The notes under the pieces: model-generated
What the model was told of the DNA's origin: nothing
Seen by the model: the letters and a program-made list of their open reading frames with translations, nothing else
Databases searched by the model: none
Shown here: piece after piece, positions 7,265-18,030 of the stretch
Layout of the letters: every line of letters begins with the position of its first letter
Position numbering within the stretch: the stretch's first letter is position 1
Assembly: GCA_018666555.1 (NCBI GenBank)
Contig: JABIZD010000125.1
Span: 1-49,405, forward strand
Direction of reading: 5' to 3'
DNA length: 49,405 nt
Source: Gammaproteobacteria bacterium
GTDB lineage: Bacteria; Pseudomonadota; Gammaproteobacteria; Pseudomonadales; Azotimanducaceae
Position numbers and translations under genes: made by a program

Positions 7265-7936
7265 CTATTCTTCGCCTTCGTCTTCTGTCCCACTATCTGT
7301 CTCAGCCTCACCGTCCTCTTCGCCAGCGACATCGGCGTCGTCTGCCTCAGCACGCTTGTTAATGTTGACCGAGGCCACCAGTTGATCGTAATCAGCACCG
7401 TGACTCAAGGCAGGAATAGTGACGCCTTCTGGGAGAGTTATCTCACTCATGTGAACTGCTTGCCCTAACTCAAGTTCAGCCAAATCTACTTCGATATATT
7501 CCGGAAGCACACCTGGCAGACAGCTGATTTCAACCTGGGTCATATTATGAGAGATCTGGCCACCGCCAATTTTCACACCCACGCACAAATCTTCGTTAAG
7601 GAAATGCAAGGGCACGTCAACAGAGATCAGTTGATCCATCTGCACCCGTAAAAAGTCGGCATGCATAATTCGAGGCTTTGCAGGATGACGCTGCAAGTCC
7701 TTAATAATGGCAGACTGCTTTTCACCATCAATCGTCAATGTTAAAACATGCGAAAAGAAAGCCTCGTTTTCACACGCCTTGGCAAGATCTTTGTGCGCCA
7801 GGGTCAACGGTTGTGGTTCTCTTCCTGCCCCGTATATCACGGCAGGGATGTGATCAGCCTTACGACGCAGGCGGCGGCTCGCACCTTTCCCCATGTCTGT
7901 TCTCAGCTCGGCACTTAACTCGAAGTCAGCGGCCAT
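7265..7936 (-). CDS. rplY: Ribosomal protein bL25, long (Ctc/TL5) form
   Basis: 223 residues. It binds 5S rRNA in the large subunit. The N-terminal L25 domain ('RTDMGKGASRRLRR...VPAVIYG'-like) is followed by the longer Ctc beta domain and an acidic tail rich in E and D. E. coli has only the short 94-residue form. The ATG at 7936 is chosen over the in-frame start at 7972 because AAGGAG stands six bases upstream and the product then begins at MAADFEL. It is downstream of prs and upstream of pth. Confidence 0.96.
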   Translation of the reverse strand: MAADFELSAELRTDMGKGASRRLRRKADHIPAVIYGAGREPQPLTLAHKDLAKACENEAFFSHVLTLTIDGEKQSAIIKDLQRHPAKPRIMHADFLRVQMDQLISVDVPLHFLNEDLCVGVKIGGGQISHNMTQVEISCLPGVLPEYIEVDLAELELGQAVHMSEITLPEGVTIPALSHGADYDQLVASVNINKRAEADDADVAGEEDGEAETDSGTEDEGEE

Positions 7937-8002
7937 AGTTAGCTCCTTAAATTGACAGAACGCTGCGACCACGCCCTGCTATTGTGATGCCCAGATTGGG
8001 CT

Positions 8003-8983
8003 TTAAAAAAGTGCCGGCTGAATGCGCTTGGCAAACAAAGCACTTAATGATTCTTCGTTACTGATTCGACGAATGGATTCTGCTAGTTCATCCGCGACAC
8101 TAAGCTGCCTGATACCCGGTACAGCACAGGCCGCATCAGACAAAGGAATAGTATCAGTGACAACTAATTCATCCAGAGACGAACCGCTTAAATTCTCCAG
8201 TGCACGTCCCGAAAGTACCGGGTGAGTACAATAGGCAATAACCTTGGTAGCACCTTCTCTTTTCAGCGCTTCTGCTGCAGCACACAAGGTCCCTGCTGTA
8301 TCAACCATATCGTCTACCAGAACACAGGTTCGGCCCGCAACATCTCCAATGATGTGCATGACCTCAGACTGGTTAGCTTCCGGTCTTCGCTTATCAATAA
8401 TGGCGAGATCCGCATCGTTTAATAACTTGGCCATAGCCCTGGCTCTTACCACGCCACCGACATCAGGTGAAACAATCATCACGTCAGCGTAAAGCCCCGC
8501 TTCTACCTGTTTTTCTATGTCCAGTAGCAACACCGGTGTAGCATAGATATTATCCACCGGTACATTAAAAAACCCCTGAATCTGGTCGGCATGCAGATCA
8601 ATGGTCAGCACTCGGTCAATCCCGGCACTGGTCAGCATATCTGCAACGACCTTGGCAGTAATAGGCACTCTTGAGGATCTGACGCGACGGTCCTGCCTGG
8701 CGTAACCGAAATAAGGAATCACAGCGGTAATACGTGCAGCAGATGCTCTATGCATGCAATCCACCATGACAATCAGTTCCATCAGATTATCATTCGTTGG
8801 TGCGCAAGTCGGCTGGACAATAAAAACATCCTTACCACGAACGTTTTCAATTATCTCAACACTGACCTCACCATCACTGAATCGGCCGACATCAGCCTCC
8901 CCCAAATCAATTCTTAATCTATCCGCTACCCTGTCTGCCAACGCAACATGGGCATTTCCAGTGAAGATCTTAAGCTCGGCCAC
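8003..8983 (-). CDS. prs: Ribose-phosphate diphosphokinase (PRPP synthetase)
   Basis: 326 residues. It makes phosphoribosyl pyrophosphate from ribose-5-phosphate and ATP for nucleotide, His, Trp and NAD synthesis. Motifs visible are 'FSDGE', 'GYARQDRR', '[11 protein letters not shown]' and the PRPP-binding loop '[11 protein letters not shown]'. The start codon is GTG at 8983 with GGGGA upstream. The gene begins 30 bases after tRNA-Gln, so the two are probably on one transcript. A small hairpin after the stop lacks a T-run, leaving read-through to rplY likely. Confidence 0.97.
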   Translation of the reverse strand: MAELKIFTGNAHVALADRVADRLRIDLGEADVGRFSDGEVSVEIIENVRGKDVFIVQPTCAPTNDNLMELIVMVDCMHRASAARITAVIPYFGYARQDRRVRSSRVPITAKVVADMLTSAGIDRVLTIDLHADQIQGFFNVPVDNIYATPVLLLDIEKQVEAGLYADVMIVSPDVGGVVRARAMAKLLNDADLAIIDKRRPEANQSEVMHIIGDVAGRTCVLVDDMVDTAGTLCAAAEALKREGATKVIAYCTHPVLSGRALENLSGSSLDELVVTDTIPLSDAACAVPGIRQLSVADELAESIRRISNEESLSALFAKRIQPALF

Positions 8984-9013
8984 GCGAGTGTCCCCAATTT
9001 AGGATTGTAAGAA

Positions 9014-9089
9014 TGGCTGGGGTGGAGGGACTCGAACCCCCGCATGCAAGGATCAAAACCTTGTGCCTTACCAACTTGGCGACACCCCA
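9014..9089 (-). tRNA. tRNA-Gln (TTG)
   Basis: The minus strand folds as a 76-nt tRNA: 5' TGGGGTG, anticodon loop TTTTGAT with anticodon TTG, T loop TTCGAGT and 3' CACCCCAGCCA with encoded CCA. The weak U1-A72 acceptor end is typical of tRNA-Gln. It lies 24 bases after ispE and 30 bases before prs, both in the same direction, a position I recall also for Pseudomonas. Confidence 0.96.
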
Positions 9090-9113
9090 ATCCCTTAAAT
9101 AGATATCATTTAT

Positions 9114-9995
9114 TCACGTTTGCACTCGGTAGTTTTGCAATTCTCCATGCAAACTACTGGAGCTTAACGAAGGTATTAAATACCCGGTCCAATTTTCCGG
9201 AACTTGCCGTAATAGGGTTTGGCCGTTTTGTTCTGAGCCAACATCTAAAAACAGGCAGCTACCTGAGCCGGACATTTTAGCAGTGCCCCACTGGCTTAAC
9301 CAGTTTTTTGCACTTTGTACTTCAGGAAAAAGACTGAATACGACCCTTTCCAGGTCATTATTCAATGAATCCAAGCCCTCGGTGCTTTCCGAAAAACGCG
9401 CTATTGTCACCGCAGGGGTATCCCTTGTCAAATCTGCGTGTTGAAAAACCTGTCCAGTCGATACCTCAACACCTGGATAAACCAATAAAAACCAGGTTTC
9501 TGGCAACTTCATATCGACAAGTTCATTACCTGTACCGGTCACCCAGGCATTTTTGCCATGAATAAAGAAAGGCACATCAGAGCCCAACTGCTGACCCAAC
9601 TGCAAGAGTTCCTGCTCGTCACAATCCAATTGCCATAACTGATTCAAACCAACCAACACCGTTGCAGCATCACTACTACCGCCGCCTAAACCTGCCCCAA
9701 CCGGAATATGCTTGTGTAATTGAATTCGGGCACCAAGGGAGCATCCACGAAATTCCTGCAATGCCCGAGCAGCACGATAAGCCAGATTCTCTACACCACA
9801 GGTTAACCCTTCCGGCTCCTGTAACGAGATTTTAGGCGATTGTGAATCGACCTGAAGGCCAACGGAATCCTCCAAACCGATTAACTGAAATACTGACTGA
9901 AGTTCGTGGTATCCATCTTCGCGCTGACCCAGGACATGCAGAAAACGATTCAGTTTAGCCGGTGCCGGGAAATTATATCGACCTTCTACTGCCAT
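9114..9995 (-). CDS. ispE: 4-diphosphocytidyl-2-C-methyl-D-erythritol kinase
   Basis: 293 residues, GHMP kinase superfamily. It phosphorylates CDP-methylerythritol in the non-mevalonate isoprenoid pathway. 'PAKLN' carries the catalytic Lys14, the ATP loop PVGAGLGGGSSDAA spans residues 98-111, and 'GSDVPFF' gives the catalytic Asp140. Its start lies ten bases inside lolB, so the two are probably coupled. tRNA-Gln follows its stop. Confidence 0.97.
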   Translation of the reverse strand: MAVEGRYNFPAPAKLNRFLHVLGQREDGYHELQSVFQLIGLEDSVGLQVDSQSPKISLQEPEGLTCGVENLAYRAARALQEFRGCSLGARIQLHKHIPVGAGLGGGSSDAATVLVGLNQLWQLDCDEQELLQLGQQLGSDVPFFIHGKNAWVTGTGNELVDMKLPETWFLLVYPGVEVSTGQVFQHADLTRDTPAVTIARFSESTEGLDSLNNDLERVVFSLFPEVQSAKNWLSQWGTAKMSGSGSCLFLDVGSEQNGQTLLRQVPENWTGYLIPSLSSSSLHGELQNYRVQT

Positions 9996-10501
9996 GAGCT
10001 CACCGCTATCTTAACTTTGATCCCAGCGTTTTCCACGGTCAGCTTCTGCGGATAACCCTGTTTATGCAGACGATTAATTTTCACCTGCCAACCCAACTGA
10101 GTAAAAGCTTCATCACCACGGATACTTGGATGAGCAGGGTCTGGCCGGCCACTAATCCAAAAAGCAACTGACTTAAATGGCAGATTAATGCCCAGGTTCG
10201 ACTGCATCCACAACTCGGCTGCTGCCTGATCCCACTTTTCACCGTCGGCAGTCCGAATACTGAGCTCATTCCCTAAGGTAACAAAATCAGCAACCCACAA
10301 TCCAAAAGAAGAAAACCGAAGACGATGAAGACCATCCTCCTGAGTCCAATCAAAAGACAAAGAAGAAGCCTGACTGGAAATAGAAATTTTGCCCTTGATT
10401 CTCTCAAACAGCGCGCTTTCATTTGAATTTGGTGTTGGTACAATGCTCTGGCAGCCAATTGCCAGTAGACAGACCAACGGCGAAACAACAAACCACCTCA
10501 A
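9986..10501 (-). CDS. lolB: Outer-membrane lipoprotein insertion protein LolB
   Basis: 171 residues. LolB accepts lipoproteins from LolA and inserts them into the outer membrane. The N-terminus is a lipoprotein signal with lipobox LAIGC (Cys17). 'SFDWTQEDGLHRLRFSSFG' and 'WQVKINRLHKQGYPQKL' fit the half-barrel fold. The start codon is TTG at 10501, two bases after the stop of the TPR gene. The overall match is weaker than for enzymes, but the position between the TPR gene and ispE supports the call. Confidence 0.9.
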   Translation of the reverse strand: MRWFVVSPLVCLLAIGCQSIVPTPNSNESALFERIKGKISISSQASSLSFDWTQEDGLHRLRFSSFGLWVADFVTLGNELSIRTADGEKWDQAAAELWMQSNLGINLPFKSVAFWISGRPDPAHPSIRGDEAFTQLGWQVKINRLHKQGYPQKLTVENAGIKVKIAVSSWQ

Positions 10502-10503
10502 GT

Positions 10504-12273
10504 CTATTTCTCGTTAATTCTTTTGAGGATGTCGATCAGAAACGGACTTTCAGGAGCCGATTTTAGTGCTTCCTTCCAGATTCTCTTAGCCCTGAAGCGT
10601 TGTCCATCCTTCCACAGCACCTCTCCTAAATGAGCTGCAACCTCATCATTGGGAAACAAATGGTAAGCGCGCTGCAGGTACTCTATGGCCTCCGACAACC
10701 GGTCCAGTCGATATAGCACCCAACCCATGGAGTCAAGAAAAGCGGCTTCTTCAGGTTTGATTGTTAGCGCTCTTTCGATCAAAACGTAAGCTTCTTTATG
10801 ACGTTCAGTCTGATCTGCCAGGGTATAGCCAAGCGCATTCAATGCGTCAGCATTGCCCGGATCCAATTCTATGACTCGCTGTAAATCTCTTTCCAGAATG
10901 TCCAGACTACCGAACTTCTGCCCACTCATCGCTCTGAAGTAAAGTAAACCAAGGTTATCCGGGTCACGCTCCAACTGACCATCAAGAAACCCAAACAATG
11001 CTTCCTCGGCCTTGGCTTCAGACAACAACTGGGCCTCCAAAAGCACGAGTTGGCCTCTAGCACTGGGGTTGGCCATCCTGCTTTGCCCCAGAAAAGTTCT
11101 TGCCTCGGCCAGACCTTCCTGACCCGATATCAAACCAGCGATACGCGCCTGTGCCGATACAAAATTGTAGCCCCGTTTAACCTTGCCATATTCCCGAATA
11201 GCCAGGATAGTATTTCCATCCTTTTCAGCCAGAGAGCCCAAGTAATAATAGGCTTCATCTTTTCGGGTATTAAGACGAATCATTCGGTTCAAATACCTTC
11301 GAGCGGTGGAGTCGTCCTCCTCGCTCATCGCCAAGAGGGCCAGCGCAAATACAACCTCGTCATCCTCAGGATCATCACTTAGTAGCACCTGGTACTGCAG
11401 CTTAGCGTCCTGACGCCGATCTGCATCAAAGAGTTGCCGCGCATACATAACCCGCAGCCTCCTCGAATCGAGCCCAGCCTCAATCTGGGTTTCGAGAAAA
11501 GCAATTATGCCTGCGTTTTGGCCTAGCCCCCTTAAAAAATTTACCTTCAAAATAACCAGATTAACGTGAGCCTCATCGGCCAGCAGCAGTTCAACGATTT
11601 GCATGGCGCTTTCGCGTTCACCGAGCTGTTCCAGCAAGGCTGCCTGGGTGAACTGTAGATGCCTTTCTTCTGGGTAGCTCTTCAGCATCTCGACTACACT
11701 GGCGAGAAGATTACGCCGATCTTGTATATCCATGCCTGCGACCCGATAGGCAAAAATATCAAACCGTGCTTCGCCTCCCAAACGTTTGATTTCCTGCATA
11801 TGAGACATCGCCTGAACATAGTCCCGCTGGCGAATTAGTTGGTCTACAAGGTAATGTCTAGCTTCCAGATTATCCGGATCAGCCTGGACCCATATGCTCG
11901 AGGCTTGCAAAATACTTCTATTATCTTTGAGATAATTAGCCAGTCGCGTGGTTCTAGCAGCCACGCCCGCATCCTGGGTCGCCTCGGCTTGCTCAAGGTA
12001 TTTACTCAAAGCAAACTGATACTGCCCACGGTATCCGGCGATTTCCGCTACCAGCAATTCATACAAGCCTTGTTGAGTGAATGCACGCACAGGATACTGC
12101 ACTTCAATCACTTCCTCAGCCTCATTAACTTCAGGTTCTCTATCCAGACCCTCCAGCACCACTGCCTGATCCTCAACCGGTACAGTGGCATTAAAGGCGC
12201 AGCCTGACACAGCTAGTAAAAGAAGAGTGCCAAGTATTAAATTAGAATAGTGGCAAAGTGGTTTAACGTTCAT
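10504..12273 (-). CDS. TPR-repeat lipoprotein
   Basis: 589 residues from the preferred ATG at 12273, where a signal with lipobox VSGC gives a membrane-anchored lipoprotein. The frame is open to 12321, but that longer start would bury the signal. The body is nearly all helical with several TPR units, clearest near the C-terminus ('ALNALGYTLADQ...A..LIERAL.I.P', 'DSMGWVLYRL...A..YLQRA'). A homologous TPR gene sits between lolB and hemA in Pseudomonas, by recall. Role unknown; possibly a scaffold in envelope assembly. It is divergent from hemA across about 150 bases. Confidence 0.85.
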   Translation of the reverse strand: MNVKPLCHYSNLILGTLLLLAVSGCAFNATVPVEDQAVVLEGLDREPEVNEAEEVIEVQYPVRAFTQQGLYELLVAEIAGYRGQYQFALSKYLEQAEATQDAGVAARTTRLANYLKDNRSILQASSIWVQADPDNLEARHYLVDQLIRQRDYVQAMSHMQEIKRLGGEARFDIFAYRVAGMDIQDRRNLLASVVEMLKSYPEERHLQFTQAALLEQLGERESAMQIVELLLADEAHVNLVILKVNFLRGLGQNAGIIAFLETQIEAGLDSRRLRVMYARQLFDADRRQDAKLQYQVLLSDDPEDDEVVFALALLAMSEEDDSTARRYLNRMIRLNTRKDEAYYYLGSLAEKDGNTILAIREYGKVKRGYNFVSAQARIAGLISGQEGLAEARTFLGQSRMANPSARGQLVLLEAQLLSEAKAEEALFGFLDGQLERDPDNLGLLYFRAMSGQKFGSLDILERDLQRVIELDPGNADALNALGYTLADQTERHKEAYVLIERALTIKPEEAAFLDSMGWVLYRLDRLSEAIEYLQRAYHLFPNDEVAAHLGEVLWKDGQRFRAKRIWKEALKSAPESPFLIDILKRINEK

Positions 12274-12428
12274 GATCTTTAAATGCCTTCGCAGGATTAT
12301 CTGTATTTCCTTGTGAACCAACGTACAATACGCTAAATCGAGGCCAAGACCTCAGTAAATTTCTAACTATTCTAATTTTACGAGGACCGAAAGTCACCCA
12401 AGACAGGCGGGTGATGCTCAACCAACTC

Positions 12429-13694
12429 ATGAACCTGACCTTATTGGGCATTAATCATCAGAGCGCGCCAATTGCGCTAAGAGAGAAGGTCGCCTTCGGA
12501 CCAGAGCATATCGGAGTAGCCCTGACCAATTTAAAGACGGAACTAAACCTCGATGAGGTGGCTATCCTGTCAACCTGCAATAGAACCGAAGTAATCGCCT
12601 CCGGGGCATCAATTGAACCAGGAGAAATCAGGGACTGGTTAGCCAAATACCACGGCCTGGAAACCCAGGTACTGATCGGTAGCGATTACCATTTTTTGAA
12701 TGAGGAAGCTGTACACCACCTTATGCGGGTTGCCTCAGGACTCGACTCCATGGTGCTGGGTGAACCCCAGATCCTCGGGCAGGTAAAAGCCGCATTTGCC
12801 GAATCGGAGACCGCCTCCACCTTGGGGGGGCATCTGCAGCAGATAGCCCAGGCGACATTCCGAACAGCAAAAAAAGTAAGAACTGAAACCAGTATTGGAC
12901 GGCATGTTATTTCTGCCCCCTCAACTGCCGTCAATCTAGCTAAACGACTATTTACTGATATATCCCGTTGCAATGCCTTGCTGATCGGCGTTAACGAAAT
13001 GATCGAACTATCTGCCAAACACCTCATTGAGGCAGGGGTTAAGAACATAACCATTGCTAATCGAACCCTGGACCATGCAAAGCCGCTGGCAGACCAGATA
13101 AGCGCACAAATCATTGAACTTGACATGCTGCCCGAACAGATCGTTGATACGGATATCATCATTACTGCTACTGCCAGCAGCCAGCCATTGATCACTCGGG
13201 ATACCATTGATGATGCGTTGATGCGCCGTAAACACAAACCCATATTCATGGTAGACCTGGCGGTGCCAAGAGACATTGATGCCACAGTCGCGACGTTAAG
13301 AGATGCCTACCTGTACAGTCTTGACGACCTGCAAATAATGATTAATGAAAATTTAGCCCATAGACTGGCCGCAGCGGAACAAGCAGAAAGCGTAGTACAA
13401 GCCTCACTGAACCAGTTTCTTACCGGGCAACGTAGTAGAAATGTGGTTGATACACTGGTTTCCTTTCGCCAGCAGATAGACCTTCTGAAAAACAGTGAGC
13501 TCGAAAAAGCAACATCACGACTGCAGGCAGGTGACCCCGCGGATAAAGTACTGACGCGATTTGCAAATCAGTTCACTCAGAAATTGACTCACGGACCCAG
13601 TATCGAGATCAAAAAAGCGGCCGCAGAGGGTGAACTAGAATTAGTCGCTGCCATTACAAAACTGTTCAACCTGCCAGGCGGTGACGAGTCATGA
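12429..13694 (+). CDS. hemA: Glutamyl-tRNA reductase
   Basis: 421 residues. It reduces Glu-tRNA to glutamate-1-semialdehyde, the first step of haem synthesis by the C5 route. The chosen ATG gives '[14 protein letters not shown]', matching the family N-terminus, and puts the catalytic Cys at residue 50 in STCNRTE. '[17 protein letters not shown]' is the family signature. The frame extends upstream to GTG 12411 and ATG 12414, so a slightly earlier start is possible. The stop overlaps the prfA start by four bases (ATGA), indicating coupled translation. Confidence 0.95.
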   Translation: MNLTLLGINHQSAPIALREKVAFGPEHIGVALTNLKTELNLDEVAILSTCNRTEVIASGASIEPGEIRDWLAKYHGLETQVLIGSDYHFLNEEAVHHLMRVASGLDSMVLGEPQILGQVKAAFAESETASTLGGHLQQIAQATFRTAKKVRTETSIGRHVISAPSTAVNLAKRLFTDISRCNALLIGVNEMIELSAKHLIEAGVKNITIANRTLDHAKPLADQISAQIIELDMLPEQIVDTDIIITATASSQPLITRDTIDDALMRRKHKPIFMVDLAVPRDIDATVATLRDAYLYSLDDLQIMINENLAHRLAAAEQAESVVQASLNQFLTGQRSRNVVDTLVSFRQQIDLLKNSELEKATSRLQAGDPADKVLTRFANQFTQKLTHGPSIEIKKAAAEGELELVAAITKLFNLPGGDES

Positions 13695-14791
13695 AAGCCT
13701 CTCTTCGAGAAAAATTAAACCAGGTAGCCGAACGCTTCGAAGAATTAGCGGCCCTGTTAAGTGATTCCGCTACCATCGCAAACCAGAACCTGTTCAGAGC
13801 CTACTCAAAAGAATACGCTGAAATTGAATCTGTCGTACAGAGCTACCAGAATTATCAGAAAACCGAACTATTAATAACCGAAACAAAAATTCTGCTGAAA
13901 GATGACGATGTTGATATCAAGCAGATGGCCCAGGAAGAACTGGCAGAGTTGGAACCTCAACTGAACAACCTTGACCATGCCCTTCAAATCCATCTGCTGC
14001 CCCAGGACCCCAATGACGGCAATAATATCTTTCTGGAAATCAGAGCAGGCACGGGTGGTGATGAGGCTGCTATTTTTGCTGGCGATCTACTGAAGATGTA
14101 CCTGCGCTTTGCAGAAAGCATGAAATGGCGAGTTGAAATCCTTAACGAGCGGGAAGGAGACCATGGTGGATTTAAAGAAGTCATAGCGCGGATTGAGGGC
14201 AAGCAGGTTTACGGTACGCTAAAATTCGAATCAGGGGCTCATCGAGTGCAACGGGTGCCTCAGACCGAGTCCCAGGGTAGAATTCACACATCGGCCTGCA
14301 CTGTGGCCGTGCTGCCCGAAATCAACGAAGTTGACGCCATCGAAATAGATAAAAATGATCTTCGCGTCGATACCTATCGGGCCAGTGGCGCTGGCGGTCA
14401 ACATGTCAATAAGACAGACTCGGCCGTTCGGCTGACTCATATCCCGAGTGGTCTGGTGGTCGAATGCCAGGATGAAAGATCCCAGCACAAAAACAAGGCC
14501 AGGGCGATGAGCCTGCTGCAGGCAAGATTACTCGACAAAGCCCAGTCAGAACAATTCCAGGAGCAAGCCGAAAGAAGGAAACTTCAAGTCGGTAGCGGAG
14601 ACCGCTCCGAGAAAATCAGGACTTATAACTTCCCTGATGGCAGAGTCACCGATCATCGCATCAACCTAACTCTATATCGTCTTACCCAAATAATGGCAGG
14701 GGAATTAAACAGTGTTATTGACCAACTCTTGCAGGAGTACCAGGCAGATCAGTTGAATGCACTGGGACTGGATCATGAGGCCAATGCCTGA
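13691..14791 (+). CDS. prfA: Peptide chain release factor 1
   Basis: 366 residues. RF1 recognises UAA/UAG and releases the peptide. The stop-codon-reading PxT motif is seen as P190-Q-T192, and the peptidyl-hydrolysis GGQ motif is at 235-237 in '[14 protein letters not shown]'. Gln237 is the expected methylation target of PrmC, whose gene overlaps this one's 3' end. The order hemA-prfA-prmC is conserved in gammaproteobacteria. Confidence 0.98.
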   Translation: MKASLREKLNQVAERFEELAALLSDSATIANQNLFRAYSKEYAEIESVVQSYQNYQKTELLITETKILLKDDDVDIKQMAQEELAELEPQLNNLDHALQIHLLPQDPNDGNNIFLEIRAGTGGDEAAIFAGDLLKMYLRFAESMKWRVEILNEREGDHGGFKEVIARIEGKQVYGTLKFESGAHRVQRVPQTESQGRIHTSACTVAVLPEINEVDAIEIDKNDLRVDTYRASGAGGQHVNKTDSAVRLTHIPSGLVVECQDERSQHKNKARAMSLLQARLLDKAQSEQFQEQAERRKLQVGSGDRSEKIRTYNFPDGRVTDHRINLTLYRLTQIMAGELNSVIDQLLQEYQADQLNALGLDHEANA

Positions 14792-15605
14792 GTCCATAGC
14801 GACGATCATTGGTTCAAGTCGGCAGTTACTGCCAGCTTCCGACTCAGCGCGGATTGACTGTGAGCTATTACTGTGCCTTTGCCTTGGGAAGAATCGTGCC
14901 CAGTTGATTGCCCAAGACGATGAAAAACTGACATCTAAACAGTCTAAGCAGTTCTGCAGCCTTTTGAAAAGAAGACAAGAAGGCGAACCGATCGCCTATA
15001 TACTCGGCTACCAAGAGTTTTGGGGTCATAATTTCCTGGTCGACAAGCACACGCTTATACCTAGACCCGATACAGAGCTCTTAATTGACATCATACTGGA
15101 TCGATTCGACCATAAGCCAAGAACCATAATGGATCTGGGCACCGGCTCGGGTGCACTGGCCGTCACCCTCAAACAAACCCGTTGCGACTGGCACGTGCTG
15201 GCAACTGACCTCAGCGCAACATCCCTCAACATGGCACAGCAGAATACCCCGGCAGATACATCAATCATGTTTCTACAGGCAAACTGGCTCGACTGTATAG
15301 ATAACGCCTGCATTGACTTAGTGGTTGCAAACCCACCATACATTGCCAGCAATGACCCGGCTTTGGCCAACCTTCGATTTGAACCCAGAAATGCGTTAGT
15401 GTCTGCAGATAATGGCCTGCGCGATCTGAGCAAAATTATCGGGCAGGCAGAGCAAGTGCTCACCATCGACGGTTGCCTGCTCCTGGAACATGGTTATACC
15501 CAGCAACCCGAAGTCGAGCGACTGATGAAAACTGCGGGCTTCAGGACAGAAAAATTTAACGATCTCAGTGGCCAGCCCCGGGCGATGATTGGATACAGGA
15601 AATAA
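14775..15605 (+). CDS. prmC: Release factor glutamine N5-methyltransferase
   Basis: 276 residues from ATG 14775; the frame reaches 14757, and ATG 14784 is also possible. It methylates the GGQ glutamine of RF1 and RF2. The SAM-binding '[12 protein letters not shown]' and catalytic NPPY (about 186-189, in '[12 protein letters not shown]') are present, with an N-terminal helical release-factor-binding domain before them. It overlaps prfA by 17 bases and is followed after four bases by moeB. Confidence 0.96.
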   Translation: MRPMPESIATIIGSSRQLLPASDSARIDCELLLCLCLGKNRAQLIAQDDEKLTSKQSKQFCSLLKRRQEGEPIAYILGYQEFWGHNFLVDKHTLIPRPDTELLIDIILDRFDHKPRTIMDLGTGSGALAVTLKQTRCDWHVLATDLSATSLNMAQQNTPADTSIMFLQANWLDCIDNACIDLVVANPPYIASNDPALANLRFEPRNALVSADNGLRDLSKIIGQAEQVLTIDGCLLLEHGYTQQPEVERLMKTAGFRTEKFNDLSGQPRAMIGYRK

Positions 15606-15609
15606 AATA

Positions 15610-16359
15610 TTGGAAGACAGCGAATTACTAAGATACAGCCGGCATATCCTCCTCCCTGAAATCGATCTATCAGGTCAGGAAAAACTGCTAGCTGCACATG
15701 TCGCCATTATCGGTATGGGTGGCCTGGGCAGCCCTGTTGCCCTATATCTTGCCAGTTCTGGTATTGGCAGACTTTCTCTAGTTGATTTCGACTCAGTAGA
15801 TCTCAGCAACCTGCAAAGGCAGATTATCCATGACACCAGTCAATTAGGTAACACCAAGGTTTCCTCGGCAGCAACCAGATTGGCCGATCTTAACCCAGGA
15901 ACCCAAGTTGACACTTACCCTGAAAAACTCTCCGATGCAGAAATTGATACTTTGATCCGTGGCGTCGATGCAGTCGTTGATTGTACTGATAACTTCGCCA
16001 TTCGCCTTAAAATAAACCAAGCTTGTGTAACGCACCAGGTCGCCCTCATTTCCGGGGCTGCCATTCGCCTGGAGGGTCAAATCATGGTCTACGACCCGAA
16101 CATAGACAACGCCCCCTGCTATGCCTGCCTTTATCAAAATACCGAGGAATTGGACCTGAATTGCGCTACCACCGGTGTAGCTGCACCCCTGGTCGGCATC
16201 ATCGGCAGCATGCAGGCCATGGAAACGCTGAAGGTGTTGTTGAGTTTCGGCGAACCGGTAACAGGAACCCTGCTGATCTTCGATGCAGCCAGTAGCCAGT
16301 GGCAACGGTTTCGCGTAACCAGACGAACCGACTGCCCTGCCTGCGGCGGCGCAAACTAA
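15610..16359 (+). CDS. moeB: HesA/MoeB/ThiF-family adenylyltransferase
   Basis: 249 residues from a TTG start at 15610, chosen because CAGGAAA lies at the right distance and the product then begins 'MEDSELLRYSRHILLPEI' as in MoeB. The nucleotide loop GMGGLGSP, 'DFDSVDLSNLQRQ' and two zinc pairs (CYAC, CPAC) are intact. There is no rhodanese domain. MoeB activates the MoaD C-terminus in molybdopterin synthesis and ThiF does so for ThiS; sequence alone does not fully separate them. It is the last gene of the hemA cluster and converges on lipA. Confidence 0.88.
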   Translation: MEDSELLRYSRHILLPEIDLSGQEKLLAAHVAIIGMGGLGSPVALYLASSGIGRLSLVDFDSVDLSNLQRQIIHDTSQLGNTKVSSAATRLADLNPGTQVDTYPEKLSDAEIDTLIRGVDAVVDCTDNFAIRLKINQACVTHQVALISGAAIRLEGQIMVYDPNIDNAPCYACLYQNTEELDLNCATTGVAAPLVGIIGSMQAMETLKVLLSFGEPVTGTLLIFDAASSQWQRFRVTRRTDCPACGGAN

Positions 16360-16409
16360 GTCGCCCTAACGAACTGGTCTCAACATCAACTTAACTGGCC
16401 CTGGCCTCG

Positions 16410-17369
16410 CTAGTATAAATCGCCCTTGGCCTGCAAATCAGCATGATAGGATGACCTCACCAGAGGACCACTGGCAACTTTAGAAAAACCCATTTTTCTA
16501 GCCATTTGACCCAGTTGCGAAAACTCATCAGGGTGTACGAATCTTGCAACCGCGAGATGATCCTTGCTCGGCTGCAGATATTGACCCAGTGTGAGCATAT
16601 CAACACTGTGCTCTCTTAAATCAGCCATTACCTCCTCGACCTCAGACATCTCCTCACCCAGACCCAGCATCAGGCCCGACTTGGTGATGACCTTGGGTTG
16701 CAACTGCTTATACTGCTTGAGAAGCTCCAATGACCAGGCATAATCAGCTCCTGGACGAGCCTGCTTGTAAAGTCGGGGCACTGTTTCAAGATTGTGGTTA
16801 AACACATGCGGAGGTGTCTGCTGCAGAATATTTAAGGCGATGTCCATTCGACCGCGAAAATCCGGGACCAGTACCTCAATCTCCGTATTCGGGTTCAATT
16901 CACGAACGGCTCTGATACAGTCGGCAAAGTGTGCCGCACCACTATCCTTTAAATCGTCTCTATCGACCGAGGTCACCACCACATAACTCAACTTCATCTC
17001 CTCAACTGCCTCTGCAAGCTGCTGCGGCTCAGCCGGGTCAAGCGGGTTAGGTTTACCGTGGGCGACATCACAGAAAGGACATCTCCTGGTACAGATTTCT
17101 CCCATTATCATGAACGTCGCCGTACCATGAGCGAAACATTCGGACAGATTTGGGCAGCTGGCCTCTTCACACACAGACGCCAGCTTACGCTTGCGCAGTA
17201 TCTCCTTGATTCTGGCAACTTTCGGATCAGCACTGATCCTGATACGCAGCCAATCAGGTTTTCGCTTCACGACTGTCGATGGTACTACTTTTACCGGTAT
17301 TCTACGGAGCTTATCTGCACCTCGAAGCTTTTCTCCCTGGATCAGCCGATTCCTCTTTCTAGAATCCAT
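16410..17369 (-). CDS. lipA: Lipoyl synthase (radical SAM)
   Basis: 319 residues from ATG 17369; the frame extends to 17405, but the later start better fits the family. It inserts two sulfurs into protein-bound octanoyl groups. Auxiliary-cluster cysteines are C67, C72 and C78 ([12 protein letters not shown]); radical-SAM cysteines are C93, C97 and C100 (CTRRCPFC). The C-terminal RSSYHA has the Ser that ligates the auxiliary cluster. It overlaps lipB by 11 bases and ends 50 bases from the convergent moeB, with no clear terminator between. Confidence 0.97.
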   Translation of the reverse strand: MDSRKRNRLIQGEKLRGADKLRRIPVKVVPSTVVKRKPDWLRIRISADPKVARIKEILRKRKLASVCEEASCPNLSECFAHGTATFMIMGEICTRRCPFCDVAHGKPNPLDPAEPQQLAEAVEEMKLSYVVVTSVDRDDLKDSGAAHFADCIRAVRELNPNTEIEVLVPDFRGRMDIALNILQQTPPHVFNHNLETVPRLYKQARPGADYAWSLELLKQYKQLQPKVITKSGLMLGLGEEMSEVEEVMADLREHSVDMLTLGQYLQPSKDHLAVARFVHPDEFSQLGQMARKMGFSKVASGPLVRSSYHADLQAKGDLY

Positions 17370-18027
17370 GAACCCAACCCGCTGGAGTCTGATACTGATA
17401 ATCAAACCGTTGCAGCAGCAACATTACCAGATCCTGTTTTATTTCTGTCATATCAACCTCGGCTCCCAAAGCAAATAAATCAACCATTGTTAATCCTGGA
17501 AAGCCGCACGGATTAATACGCGAATACGGTTCCAGATCCATTTTAACATTCAAACTCAGGCCATGATAAGTACAACTACGACTCACTCTAAGCCCCAGGG
17601 AGCAGATCTTAGCATCATCGACGTAAACCCCAGGAGCCGATCTTTTCGCCTCAGCAGACAAGCCGTAGGATGCTAACAGCTCAATCACTGCCAACTCCAT
17701 ACCATCTACCACCTGGCGAATACCAAGCCCTTTTCTTTTCAAATCAAGCAGAAGATAAACGACCAGTTGACCCGGTCCATGATACGTCACTTGACCGCCA
17801 CGATCAGATTGAATCAGGGGAATATCTCCGACTGTCAGGACATGTTCTGACTTACTGTTCTGTCCCAGCGAGAATACTGGATCATGTTCCAGCAACCAGA
17901 ACTCATCCATACTGGTTTTTATCCGCCGCTGAGTATAATTCTTTTGCCTTACCAGCGTATCGGCATAATCAACTCGATTGAGATCACGAATCACAGCCAG
18001 ATCAGACCTTCCTGCTTTCCCTGGCAT
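17359..18027 (-). CDS. lipB: Octanoyl-ACP:protein octanoyltransferase
   Basis: 222 residues. It moves octanoate from acyl carrier protein to lipoyl domains, giving the substrate for LipA. '[15 protein letters not shown]' is the family signature, and the catalytic pair is Lys140 ('[12 protein letters not shown]') and Cys174 ('RINPCG'). The start is three bases after ybeD, and the end overlaps lipA, so the three are one operon. Confidence 0.97.
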   Translation of the reverse strand: MPGKAGRSDLAVIRDLNRVDYADTLVRQKNYTQRRIKTSMDEFWLLEHDPVFSLGQNSKSEHVLTVGDIPLIQSDRGGQVTYHGPGQLVVYLLLDLKRKGLGIRQVVDGMELAVIELLASYGLSAEAKRSAPGVYVDDAKICSLGLRVSRSCTYHGLSLNVKMDLEPYSRINPCGFPGLTMVDLFALGAEVDMTEIKQDLVMLLLQRFDYQYQTPAGWVHGF

Positions 18028-18030
18028 AAC

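Noticed and set aside
7046-7468. 140-codon plus-strand frame across pth and rplY
   Set aside because: Both minus-strand genes are certain, and the product has no protein-like features.
7989-8001. GCCCA-GAT-TGGGC hairpin after prs as a terminator
   Set aside because: No T-run follows on the transcribed strand, and rplY comes shortly after, so read-through is likelier.
12686-13285. 199-codon frame antisense to hemA
   Set aside because: It mirrors codon bias on the opposite strand of a well-supported gene and has no recognisable domain or start site.
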